From: Pomphorhynchus laevis
Taxonomy: Eukaryota > Acanthocephala > Palaeacanthocephala > Echinorhynchida > Pomphorhynchidae
Direction of reading: 5' to 3'
NCBI GenBank assembly: GCA_012934845.2
Contig: WNNJ02002034.1
Coordinates: 1-64,000, forward strand
Length of the DNA stretch: 64,000 bases
Below are positions 53,680 through 64,000 of the stretch, one piece after another. Made by a program: the position numbers and the translations under genes. Within the stretch, counting starts at the first letter, position 1; the number at the start of each line of letters is the position of its first letter. The notes under the pieces were generated by a model. The model had not been told where the DNA came from, made no database searches, and saw only the letters and a list, made by a program, of their open reading frames with translations.

Positions 53680-54950
53680 TCTTCACGGCCTCAGGTCCAG
53701 GGGATCTGACCCCCAGCCGCACCAGCGCGCCGCCTTCTGACTGAACCATTCGGAGTCTCTCACCCCTAAGAGTCCAGTCGAGGCGGACTATGGTCAGTAA
53801 TCTCGAGGTGAGGATATTGAGAAGCCTTAATCTTTGCTCTGGGGAACGTCCTCTAGATAAGAATACTAAACCCGAGATAGCCCAAGTACCCCAAAGGCGT
53901 ACTTAGGTTTTCCCAATCAATGACGGATGCTGGACACGTTTCAGGGCCCACCTAGCTCTCTTCAGAATACGTTTGTCTTTATTCAGGTCAGTTTTTGCGG
54001 ACCAATTCACCGTAACAGTGAAACCCAGGTATTTTACTCGGCCTGTGAATGTGTGGAGTGGTTGATAAGTCAATATGGAAGATAGAGCTGAGAGTACTAG
54101 TCTCGTAAATTTTTTCTTTGTTGCAGGGCGCCATGAAAGACAACCACCTGCGATTTGGAGGAGTTTAAAATAAGATTGGACCGGGTTAACTGGTATTTTA
54201 ATCTTAAAAGCTTTGAATATAACAATGCAGGCAGCAAGATATAAGATAGGAAAAAGTGGGGAGTTTTGATGCGCACATGTAATAGGGTAGAACTGGCGTG
54301 CATCAGCGTCGTCTTCATAGAAGAACTGCTTGGTATACAGCAATCTCTCCACCCTGTTAACAATTCCCGCAAGCACCCACGAGAGACCTGAGAGAGGAGA
54401 TAACAAACGGAATGGAAATGCGGTCAAATGCAACAGAAAAGTCGAGAAAAACAGCCACAGCAAGCTGATGGCTATTATCCTGACAAAACTGGTTCACTTC
54501 ACCAATTGCTGAATAGACCGAGCGACCTTTGACAAACCCATGAAAACTCGACGAAATTAAATCACGCCTACTTAAATCGTCGCGGATTCTACGCACAAGC
54601 GCTTTTTGTAGATAAAGATTAGGGAGTTTTGAATCGAGATAGTCCGCAGATTTTTAGGATATGAAATCAATTTCTTTTTTTGGTATAAAAACACGACGGC
54701 TGTAATTAATGCCAGCAACATAGGAGGCTAATAGCATTGTGATGGCGACATCCTTTCTCTGACTGTATGTCAAAAGCTGACAGACACGAGTGGAGAGTGG
54801 CGCGTGGGATTTGGAGGTGCCTGGAAGTGGTCCCCAGGAGTTTAGGATATCTGTGACAGATAAGTCCCTGCTCCTGAAGTCATACTAAGGCGGGATTGGT
54901 TGGGGAGATAGAGTGGCTCCATAATTATGTAGGGATAGTGACCCCTCAAA
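53680..54950 (-). mobile_element. LINE family D, copy D3 (5'-truncated)
   Basis: Minus strand: LAVAVFLDFSVAFDRISIPF, FYPITCAHQNSPLFPILYLA, then VKYLGFTVTVNWSAKTDLNK and HPSLIGKT, and the same GC-rich 3' end with TGAGGCCGTGAAG near 53683. The segment with the YADD box is deleted relative to D1 and D2. Its tail faces the tail of D2, about 620 bases apart. Confidence 0.85.
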
Positions 54951-55254
54951 TTAAATACGAAGAGAATGTGAAATTGCTTGCAAACCATTTGAGTGCGTAA
55001 AGGTGCATTGAACCAATTATTTTCTCCTAAACCCTAATTCAATAATAGAAGACATAAACCGATTTGTTCTAATGACAAGTTATTATTGACCTGTGCACTT
55101 TGTTTTCCCGGTAATATAACCTCTGTCAAAAATACTGAAACTATGTATTATTGATAAGACCATATTATTTTTCTGCTAATTTTCAAATAAATTTAATGGA
55201 TTTTTTATTTTTCTTATAATTTTACAAAATAAAAAAAATATTATTAAAAATTTA
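54950..55254. other. Spacer, nothing recognised
   Basis: AT-rich spacer between LINE D3 and the PLE terminal repeat. Confidence 0.5.
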
Positions 55255-57754
55255 TTTAAATTCTTAAACGGAAAATGTTATGGATTGATAATAAATAATA
55301 TGCTTTGTTTTGAAATAAGGTACACTAAATAATCAAATTTCATTAAATGAAATACGTTATTAGTGCGTATTTGGCCCAACTGCCATTTTGGATAGAGGAA
55401 TAGGGGGTCGAAACCCAATAACATATCAGTTCTTCCTGACGTCCTCTCATTTTTATTCTGATTCATCGTCTATTATTTGTTAGTCAATTCTATAACGATT
55501 GAATTTTATTTTAGATTTCAATTTAAAATTTTAACTTTATAAATATAAGTTGTATAAAATCATATATAATTATTTATTATTTATCTTTATTTTTGATTTA
55601 TATTTAATCTAAAATACGTAGACTCAGTTATCTGAATTCATTTGTATCTATTGAGCATGGAAAAGTACTCATAATAGTACATGAGGAAAATGAAATGCAT
55701 AACTAAAATACCTTGAATATTTTACTCTAATGGATCTACAATAAAAAGAGAACTGGTTTCATCGAAAATGAAAAAAAACTATTTAAAAATATAAAGAAAA
55801 AAAACTAAAAAAGTAAAACCAAAAAGGGAGAATACTATAATCGGACAATAAATGTTAATAATAACAATAAAAAATATACACTAGCCATAAACTTAATAAA
55901 TAAATGTATAGATAACATAAATATAGCTGGACTTTTAAATAATTCTAAAAGTAAAGAAATAATAGGGTCAGATTTAAGTAAATATATTCCTAAAATAAGG
56001 TATAAACTATTACCACCATTAGGACGAAAAATTTGTAATTATAATAAAGAATTGCAAATGTATACAGAACTTACCAAATTAAAGCATAACTATATAATAA
56101 CAACTATTGATAAAGCTAGTAATAACTTTGTCTTCATATGCAAAAAGCTTTATTATGATATACTAATGAAAGAGGTTAATTCTAATGATTTAAATGTAAA
56201 TCCAACATATGAACGTAGTGAGTTGAGTTTAGAAACAATTATTACAAGTCACTGTTCTATAATGGATAAAAAGGGTATAAAGGTTGAATCAGATAATAAA
56301 ACTATACCTATATTATATTGGAATCCAAAATTACATAAAAATCCAATAAAACCTAGGTTCATATGTAGTGCGTTTAAATGTACATTAAACCACTTTCTGT
56401 CTATATGAATAAAATACTTAAAGTAATTAAAGCACACTTCAAAAAATATTGTAAGGTAATCGAAATTAATACTGGTATAAAACACTACTTCAGTATTAAT
56501 ACTACAAAAGAATTTTTAGAACAGACAAAAGGAATAAATTTTCAAAATATAAATACATACGATTTTAGTACGCTTTATATAAATCTAGATTTAGTAGATA
56601 TTAAAGAAGCGTTAGTAAAATTAATTAATCTTATATTCGGAAAAAGATATATATACATGTTTATAATAATTATAGCGCCTATCCAACAAAAATTAAACCA
56701 TCAAGTAAATATAAATATATTGATAAAATTGAATTAATAGAATCCTTAAATATTTTGATAAATCAAAATTATTTAAAAGTAGGGACATCTATATTTAGAC
56801 AAGTAAAATGTGTTCCAATGGGCGGTAATAGTAGCCCAATTATAGCTGACTTGTTTTTAAGCTTTATAGAATATGAATTTGTTCATAACTGTGTAAAAAC
56901 TAAATCTAAACTATATAAATATATGAAATATGTTTCGATACATTGATGATATATGTGTATTTAATTCTAATAATTTTTATTCAATTAGTGAGCACATTTA
57001 TCCAGAAAGCCTTTTTCTTAACAAAACCAATATTAATGATAAAGAAGGTGTATATCTAGATATGAACATTAAATTAACTAAAACTACTATTAATTTATAT
57101 CGTAAAGATGACATATTTAAATTTACAAGAAACATATTTTTGCATGAGCATTCATGCATACCATATAATATAAAATATAATACATTAAAATAATGAAATT
57201 TTAAGAATTGCAACAATATGTAATGATATTGGCTTTCTTCAAAATCATTTAAATAATTTAATAGATACATATTTTAAACTAGGTTACTATAAAAATAACA
57301 TCAAGCAGAAAATAGTAAAATATATAAATCAACACAATAATATAAAGAATAAATTTAAACTCTTAAGTGGCAAATTTTTATGGATGGATAATAAATAATA
57401 TACTTTGTATTAGAATAAGATACTAGATAGTTTTATCAGAGGAAATACATCATTAGCATGTATTTGGCCCCGCTGCTATGTTGGGTCGATAATTAGGGGA
57501 CAAAACCTGATAACATAGCAGTTCCTCCTGGTGACCTCTAATCCTTATTCTGATACATAGTTTTTTATCTATTAGTCAATTCATATAATTTGATTTTTAT
57601 TTTTAATTTCAGTTTATAATTCATCTTGATATAAATTATATAAAATCTTATAACAATTATTTATTATTAATTAATTTTTTATTATTTAACTATTTAACTT
57701 TTATTTTGCATTATTTTTAATTTGCAATATAAAATATGTAGACTCAGTTAGCTT
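55255..57754 (+). mobile_element. PLE family N copy with direct terminal repeats
   Basis: Two direct repeats flank the element: 55255-55634 and 57354-57754, both starting near TTTAAA-TCTTAA and ending GTAGACTCAGTTA. Such pseudo-LTRs are a PLE hallmark. The interior encodes IPKIRYKLLPPLGRKICNY, DKASNNFVFICKKLYYD, PILYWNPKLHKNPIKPRF, TYDFSTLYINLDL, QVKCVPMGGNSSPIIADL, FRYIDDICVFN (YIDD box), then IYPESLFLNKTN and [11 protein letters not shown] segment between the N-terminal piece and the DKASNN piece present in the 27.9-29.5 kb copy is missing here. No GIY-YIG domain is visible. A few frame breaks. Confidence 0.85.
57354..57754 (+). repeat. Right terminal repeat of PLE family N
   Basis: The coding end (KLLSGKFLWMDNK then stop) runs into the repeat. 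Next come a TTTGGCCCCGCTGC block and GGGGACAAAACCTGATAACA, then a long A/T run and AAAATATGTAGACTCAGTTA. Equivalent repeats lie at 55255, 13202, 16326, 24674, 24857, 43408 and 45171. Confidence 0.85.
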
Positions 57755-57779
57755 ATTTTAATAATTAGTTTGGGGCTTT

Positions 57780-58985
57780 TGAATTCGTTTTAAGTGCACC
57801 AACCCTTTATAGGTTGTCAGCGACGACATATTGTTTTCCTGGCCGATACACTATTTCAAATTTAAGTGATGTTAGTTCTAGTCTCATATGTCTATATTTT
57901 CGTTCTTTATACGACACTTTGTAAAAGTATTAAACATGAACGCTAGTGATTTTCGGTCCGTTATGACTGTAAATTCTCTTTCGATCAGATAGTGGCATTT
58001 AAGTAAATGCCATTTCAGCAATAATTCTATAATATCGTGAATCTCTTTTTCTACTGAGAAATATTGTACCTAGGCATTCGTCAAGGTACGCAAGCCAAAT
58101 ACTACTGGTCGACTTAATTGATTCAGTGATGCGGCTATTTAGTTTTAGATGCATCTGTTTCAATAGTAAGTGGTTTGTTATGCAGTGTAGAGCAGCACTA
58201 GCAAAATCGGATTTTATTTCGACAAATGCTTTGATTGCTTTGGTGCCGATTGGGAAAATTGTTAGACTTTAATTTTAGCTATTTTTGCCGAGAAATTCGG
58301 AATCCAATTGAAATAGTAAAAAAGCATACCGAGGACTCTCAGTAGCTTGCAGTGATTTTTCGGAATAGGAAGTTCATCAAAGGTGCAAAACGGTCTGGGT
58401 CTTGTTTTATACTTCTTTTTTTCGCTTGGTAACCGAGTATATTTTTGCATTCTTATCCAAATTTGCGTTTCGCATGATTAAGTATCAGATCAAGTGAGTT
58501 ACATACTGAAATAAAACGTTCAACGTTTAGGCCATGTTGTTCTTTTGTTAGTCCACATGTAATGTCGTCTAGGGTATACGACGGTATTTATATGCTTGTT
58601 ACTCTAAATTATTGTGTCCATTATTCTCTGGAAACATGATACGGCGTTTGTTAGGCCGAATTGAATTCTTGTAAATTGATAGAGAGAGGCAACATGCTAC
58701 AAACACTGTGTAGGAGCAATCGGGTAAATTTATTTTAACTTGGTGATATGTGGATTTAAGATCGATAGTCAAAAAGAACCGATACTCGGATATCTGAGAG
58801 AATATATCTTCAATATTTGGAAGTGGATATCCGTCTAGTAGTGTATTGATTTATTGTTTAAAAGTAGTCGACGACGAGTCTTTTCTTATGACGTTGGTTT
58901 GTTGAAACGAATACTTAAGTGCGCCAAGGCAATGAGCTGGGTTCCATTATGTTCTATTTTAGCATCCAGTTAATTTTATTTTGTA
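57780..58985 (-). mobile_element. Ty3/gypsy LTR-retrotransposon fossil (RT to RNase H region)
   Basis: Minus-strand reverse-transcriptase and adjoining RNase-H-like sequence of a Ty3/gypsy element. It is broken in several places and old. No LTRs are visible. It abuts a CR1-like LINE copy on its right and a PLE terminal repeat on its left. Confidence 0.7.
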
Positions 58986-59015
58986 TAAATATTTTTTTCA
59001 TAGTCGCTTGCTTGC

Positions 59016-59905
59016 GTGATTTGGTTAGAATTGGAGTGTAATTCTCTGCCAAATGTTCGAAATGTCTTGCTTCACCTCGGCCTTCTCAACACTAGATCTA
59101 TTCTACATAAATCCGATATCATCATCAACCTCTTCACCAAGCAAACCATCAGTCTCGTGGATCCTCCCCGTCAGCCCAACATATATCCTTCCCCTGTATC
59201 TTTTACCTCATCAATCATCCCCATAGTGTACAATATCACTTTATTAGGATTCCATTTCGATGATCACCTTTCCCTTAAACCATTCGTCTACGTCCGCTCG
59301 TCTAACTTAATTCTCCGTGACATCCGCTGTATCTGCCCCTGTATCGACTTCCGTTCTTATATGTCTCTTCTTTCATCGCTTCTCTTCCTCAAAATCGATT
59401 ACTGTGTCAGCCTTTTTCGCCAATTCTTCAAATGCATCATCCTAACCATACAACATATCATCAACTCCGCCGTTCGAGTGCGCCTAGGTCTCCGTCGCTT
59501 CGACCACACATTCACATATCTTGCTCAACTCTCGTGGCCCACCATCTACATCAGCATCTAACTACGCTTTTTTATCACTTTTCGTCTCATCGCTTTCTGC
59601 TCCCTATCGTTCATCAACCTTCCTTTCTTAGACGGCACTCACCCCACCTTTCAATCGCTGCATTCCCGCAATTCCTTCTTACCTAACGTTCCCAATTACT
59701 CTAACAACTATGATCTTCAATCCTTCATCGTCCCCGCTCCCGTCGCTGGAATCCGCTCCCTCTCGACGTCCGCCGCGCTCCCTCCTTTATCACATTCAAA
59801 TACATCCTCCGTTCCCACCTTTTTGACACATAATTTAGACTTCTTTCTTCGTGGTCATGTAAACGTGCGCCAGCACATTTACATGACCACGAATTTAATT
59901 AATTA
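59016..59905 (+). mobile_element. CR1-like LINE copy C, internally deleted
   Basis: Starts in the endonuclease (LGLLNTRSILHKSDIIINLF) and after about 60 codons jumps to the end of the RT: LLGFHFDDHLSLKPFVYVRS, FLKIDYCVSLF, then INSAVRVRLGLRRFDHTFTY. The catalytic RT core is missing although a 181-codon frame stays open across the joint. The 3' end has a perfect 15-bp hairpin (TCGTGGTCATGTAAA ... TTTACATGACCACGA, 59850-59893) and then a TTAATTAA-type microsatellite. Confidence 0.85.
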
Positions 59906-60049
59906 ATTTATTAATTAATTTAATTAATTAATAATTAAAAAACAAACTTAATTAAAATATCAGTACCTCCCAAAAAGAAATCAAATTCTTTTGCGAATTT
60001 ACAATGTGGTGAACAGGAAGATAAAGATAAAAGAATGAAACTTACTTAC

Positions 60050-60127
60050 ATCCTTGATTTCCCCTGGTTTGACAGGTTCATCTATTTTTACAGTCGCAAA
60101 ATATCTCGCTATCAGTCGGGATAGAAA
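60050..60127 (-). CDS. Candidate host exon (unknown protein)
   Basis: A 78-base minus-strand segment of exactly 26 codons is bounded by TTTCTAACAG on its 5' side and by the strong donor GTAAGTAAG (60049-60041). It encodes FLSRLI followed by ARYFATVKIDEPVKPGEI and KD. The peptide is not like any transposon protein here and has the composition of a conserved housekeeping protein, but I cannot name it. Neighbouring exons were not found; the flanks are LINE copies. It is a single short exon, so chance remains possible. Confidence 0.35.
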
Positions 60128-60257
60128 CTGTTAGAAACCCATACAATATTTCATTTTTGATAATGATAATGCCCTCTTTTTGCAGCAGGAGCGGTTCTGA
60201 GAGATGCTTAACTAGTTAAGCAGATGTTTCGAAATCACATAAGTTTGATCTATAAGA

Positions 60258-60312
60258 TTAACGGTTGAGTAATGCTCACATTGATCTCAATGTGAGCTTC
60301 TTAACCATCGTT
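60258..60312. repeat. Long imperfect hairpin
   Basis: GCTCACATTGA-TC-TCAATGTGAGC is a perfect 11-bp palindrome, extended outward on both sides by AACGGTTGAG and its near complement CTTAACCATCGTT. Confidence 0.8.
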
Positions 60313-60779
60313 AAAATCATAGGGTTTTTGGTGATCTCTTATTAAATACTGCAATTTTTTATTCTTCGTCGTTCGGCTTTTAGGACTAGTTGGATGAAGA
60401 ACGAAAGAGAGTAAGATGTATGTAAAGAGACGTCTTAACAGACAAACGTCTTAACATTAGATTTTTTATTCCAATGCAAACTATATTATAGGTGATCTGA
60501 ATGACTCTGATAAAGCTCGATTGACATCCTTGCTAAATTGAATCGGAAGAACTATAATACAACAAGAAAAACCTTCGTATGTCGTCACACTGATTATTAA
60601 TCAATTAAAGATTTTGCAATTCAATAAAAATATGCTAATTTGAAATAAAAACGGTTAATGAATGTATAATGAGATGGGCTTAACGACTGGCATAATCTTG
60701 CAAACACTTAACTTGGACAGAATATATGGTCCAAAAATAAAAAAAGATTTATTTTAACCTGGCAAATGCGTGCCAGAGC

Positions 60780-63700
60780 ACGCTTACGTGACCAAAACGA
60801 AACAAAAATGTTAATCGTGTCGAGACGATGTGAACGGAGGAGGTGTTTGAATGTAATAAAGGAGGGAGCGCGGCGGACGTCGAGAGGGAGTTGATTCCAG
60901 GCGAGTGAGGCGATGACAAGGAAGATCGAAGACCGTAGTTGTTGGAGTAATCGGGAACGTGAAGTAAAAGGGTATGACGGGAACGCAGCGATAGCGAGAT
61001 GTGGCTAGTGTTGTCTGAGAAAGTAAGGTTGATGAACGATGGGGAGCCAACAGAGATGAGACGAAAAGTTAAAAGAAGAAGGCGGAGTTAGGTGCTGATG
61101 TGGATGGTGGACCAGGAGAGTTGGGCAAAATATGTGGTTGTGTGGTCGAAGCGACGGAGACGACAGAGCACTCGAATGGCGGAGTTTAGTATTCGTTGTA
61201 GAGGTAGGATGATGAATTTTGGAGAATTTGCGAAAAGGCTACGGCACTAATCGATTTTGGGGAAAAGAAACGATGAAAGAAGAGACATACAAGAACGTAA
61301 GTCGATAATGGGGCGGATACGGCGGATGTCACTGAGAATTAAGTTAGACGAGCGGACCTTGTAACGGACAAAGGGTTTAAAAGAAAGGTGATCATCGAAA
61401 TGGAAACCTAAGAAAGTGAGATTGTGGACTATGGGATGATCGATGAGGCAAAAGATACAGTGGAAGGAGATATGTTTGGTTTATGGGGGAGGATCCACAT
61501 TATTTTGGACTTGTCGGGGTTTATAACGAGATGGAGATTGGAGAGACGTTTGTAGATAGAAGAAATACAGTTAGAGGCAGAAATGCCAGTATCGTGTATG
61601 CGATGTGCGGGTGCATGAGCCTAGATGAGGATGTCATCGGCGTATTGTATGACGTTAAAGGAGTAAGCTTTGATAAACGGAGAGAGATCGCCAAGCAGAT
61701 GAGATAAAAGCAGGGGACTAGTACTGAACCTCGTCGGACCTCGCACAAAATAGGGATGGGAGGGGAGGATGATGAATTATAACAGACGTGAAAAGAACTG
61801 TCGGATAGATATGAGGCAAGCCATGCTACGGAGGGGAAAGAAAAGCCGTAATCATAACGAAGGTGATAAAGGAGGACGGAGTTGCATTTAGTACGTAGTA
61901 GGTTGAGATTAGACCAGCGAAGAGCAAGATAGGAATCACGGAAAGATGGAGTGATCGAGCGGAAATCACGTCTGAGAGAGCGGTGATAGACTCGAAAAGC
62001 ATGACGAAGTCGACGCTTTGAGAGTAGGCATTGGATGTCAAAACATAAGGCACGGTGCAAGCGACGGTGTGGATGGGGCTTGAAAGGTAAGAGAAGATCG
62101 AGAGTGGATGTGAGTTCAGAGTCGAAAAGAAAGGCGAGATCGTTAGAAGAGGAATATGCTATTGTGGGATAGGATATAGACGATTTGAATAAAGCAGAGC
62201 GGAGAAGAAAGAAGTCAAGATTTCTCCAAGGGCGACGTAGTATTGTAGGTGTGTGAGGAGAGGTGTGGTTGTGAGTGAGATCAAGGGTGACAGGAAAGTG
62301 ATCGAATAGACCAGGATCTAAGATGGACAGTTAGGTGTATGCAGAAAAATGATCGTGGACAGCGATGCTGTTGAGTGCCCCGCCAAGGATATGTGTGGGT
62401 AAGTGAAGATGGGTTTGTAGTTATAGTTGGATAGAATGTTGATGAACTAGATGGACTAGGTAGAAGAGGGGCGGTCGAGGCGGATGTTGAAGTCGCCAAT
62501 AACGATTGAAGGGAAGGAGGACAAAGAAGAGTGATACAGAATGTCAGCGAGTTGGGTAAAAAATGGAGGTAGGACCAGATGAATCAGGATGGTATGCAAA
62601 GGCTAGATCTAGAGTGATCGGGTTAGAAGAACGACAAGTGATCAGTACAAAACAGCAAAGACTGAAAGGGGAAGTGATTTTGCGAATAGACGCAGGGTAA
62701 CAAGCGAATGCGACAAAGCCGCCATGACTAGAGAATTTAGAAGGGGATGAGCTTAGCGGGCGAGCGGATTCGACTAGTGAGCAACCGGCAGAGAGCAAAC
62801 GGTGGATGGAGAGATCGTCAGAATCGGAGTGTCAGGATTCGGTGAGGCAGAAGAGATCGATGGACTGTTTGGAGAATAGGTTGAGGATGAGATCGGATTT
62901 ATTGAGAATAGATCTAGTGTTGATAAAGCCGAGGCGGAAACTGTGTTTGGTGGTGATTGAGGCTAGTGTTGAAGACACATAGGGGAGATGGAGCGCTATT
63001 GGATTTTGAGGCGGGTGTTGACAACTTGAAAATTTCCGTCGATGTTTCGGATGGAAAGAGATGTTTCGCCGTTTTCCTAGCGACAGCGTTTTTCGATGCG
63101 GGCAGATGAGAGTTGAGCGATTTCGGAGGGGGTGCGATCGGGGAACATGGGCGTGGCTGATGAGGACATTAGTTTGAATCGTTGAGAGAGGACAGAGGAT
63201 GCGTGAGAGCGATGCTTGAAAACAATTTTTGGAGAGGGGGCTGGGAAGGATTAGATTGAGAAGATTTGTTTAGGCGGATGAATGCGTCAGGAGAGGTTCT
63301 TGAAAATAGATGGTTTATCCGCAGGAACAAGAGACGAGAGGATTGGTCTGAATGCGGAAACATCGTGGTTGAGATTTCTTGTAGAGACAAAGAGGTAGAA
63401 GGAGTGATATTAGTGACGATGACGCAACGATCGCGCGAAGGGAAGCGTTTTCGTAAAGTAGGACGAGTAACGTGATTTGGTGAGATCACGATAGGAGAGA
63501 TTGGAGTTGAGGATATCAAGGGAGTAAGTTCGACAGCGGAAGACAAGGATGATTTGGATAATATAGAGGTTGGTAAGCGATGTGTGGAAAATTTATGAGT
63601 GGAAGGATTGTGGAGGTTGATGGAGGTGATTTTGATTGAGGGATGTAGGTTATTAAGAAACGAGACAGAAAGGAAGAGACAGAGGGTGTCGGGAAGTGAA

Positions 63701-63860
63701 GACATGGGATTAGAAGTGCATGTGGTGACAGGATCAGTGGGTCGACAAAGGACATCAGAAACGACTGGGGTGGTTTGAGTGGACACGTTGGAGGTTGATA
63801 TGTTCTTATGGGAGAGGTCGCGTATGAGTTTGTTGGCACAAAATCCACATAGAACCTTAA
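60780..63860 (-). mobile_element. CR1-like LINE copy B
   Basis: Minus strand from the right: an ORF1-like Ser/Pro/Thr-rich region (63786-63169), then the endonuclease start LGFINTRSILNKSDLILNLF, with IDLFCLTES and SHGGFVAFACYPASIRK. Next come its end (LDPGLFDHFPVTLDL), a linker, and RT pieces YHLRYDYGFSFPSVAWLASYL and VRRGSVLVPCFYLICLA. The 3' end has a GCGTGC-tctg-GCACGC hairpin (near 60770-60785). RT box A is deleted and many frame changes are present. It is the only copy here that retains the 5' region. Confidence 0.85.
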
Positions 63861-64000
63861 ACCTTAAATGATTTAAGCAATAATGACATTTAAAATATTA
63901 ATGAAATTTTAAATTATTATTATTCTCAAAAGGCTTAGCCATAAGGCTATTTTGCTTGATCAGTTTTTTTAATGAAACTAAAAATAAGAAATGAAGAAAA
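63861..64000. other. AT-rich end of window
   Basis: No feature recognised beyond the end of LINE copy B. The short AAAGGCTTAGCCATAAGGCT near 63929 could form a weak hairpin. Confidence 0.4.

Noticed and set aside
61483-61707. Plus-strand 74-codon frame inside LINE copy B
   Set aside because: Antisense shadow of the minus-strand RT; no start context or motif.

Overview
This is an AT-rich metazoan (invertebrate) nuclear genome window. It is dominated by decayed retroelements that surround a few host genes. Evidence: spliced genes with matching intron phases, introns from 57 bp to over 6 kb, long AT-only stretches, many LINE and Penelope-like element (PLE) copies, and no bacterial-style operons. 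I cannot name the species.

Host genes. The best-supported locus is the 3' part of a CNOT3/NOT3 gene (CCR4-NOT deadenylase scaffold), + strand, seven coding exons from 7124 to 23902. All six splice junctions keep one reading frame. The last three exons encode a clear NOT-box ending in a natural stop. The N-terminal coiled-coil part lies outside the window. An antisense LIM-domain exon (18132-18381) sits in the last intron. A complete, intronless aldo-keto reductase lies at 42034-43005 (-). A 78-bp candidate host exon is at 60050-60127 (-).

Layout. 1-4.9 kb: a PLE with a C-terminal GIY-YIG nuclease, split by a Rex1-like LINE fragment, followed by two large inverted repeats carrying hammerhead-like motifs. 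5-24 kb: the NOT3 gene, with introns holding PLE copies, a 3.25-kb segment with inverted ends, a 91-bp tandem array and a 40-bp minisatellite. 24-34 kb: a LINE, a second type of PLE, and a Ty3/gypsy fossil interrupted by a CR1-like LINE. 33.6-38.9 kb: a 183-bp satellite interrupted by the best-preserved LINE. 39-45.4 kb: LINE debris, a palindromic MITE, the reductase, and a PLE-related block with 316-bp inverted arms. 45.7-55 kb: three copies of one LINE family, head-to-head then tail-to-tail. 55.2-57.8 kb: a PLE with direct terminal repeats. 57.8-63.9 kb: a Ty3/gypsy fossil and two CR1-like LINE copies in opposite orientation.

The most unusual signals are RNA-like. Hammerhead-type boxes flank helices that are conserved between repeat copies in the PLE-associated inverted repeats. 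One terminal motif (TCAGCTAACTGAGTCTACG) recurs at least eight times in direct and inverted arrangements. The 183-bp satellite shares a block with those PLE ends.
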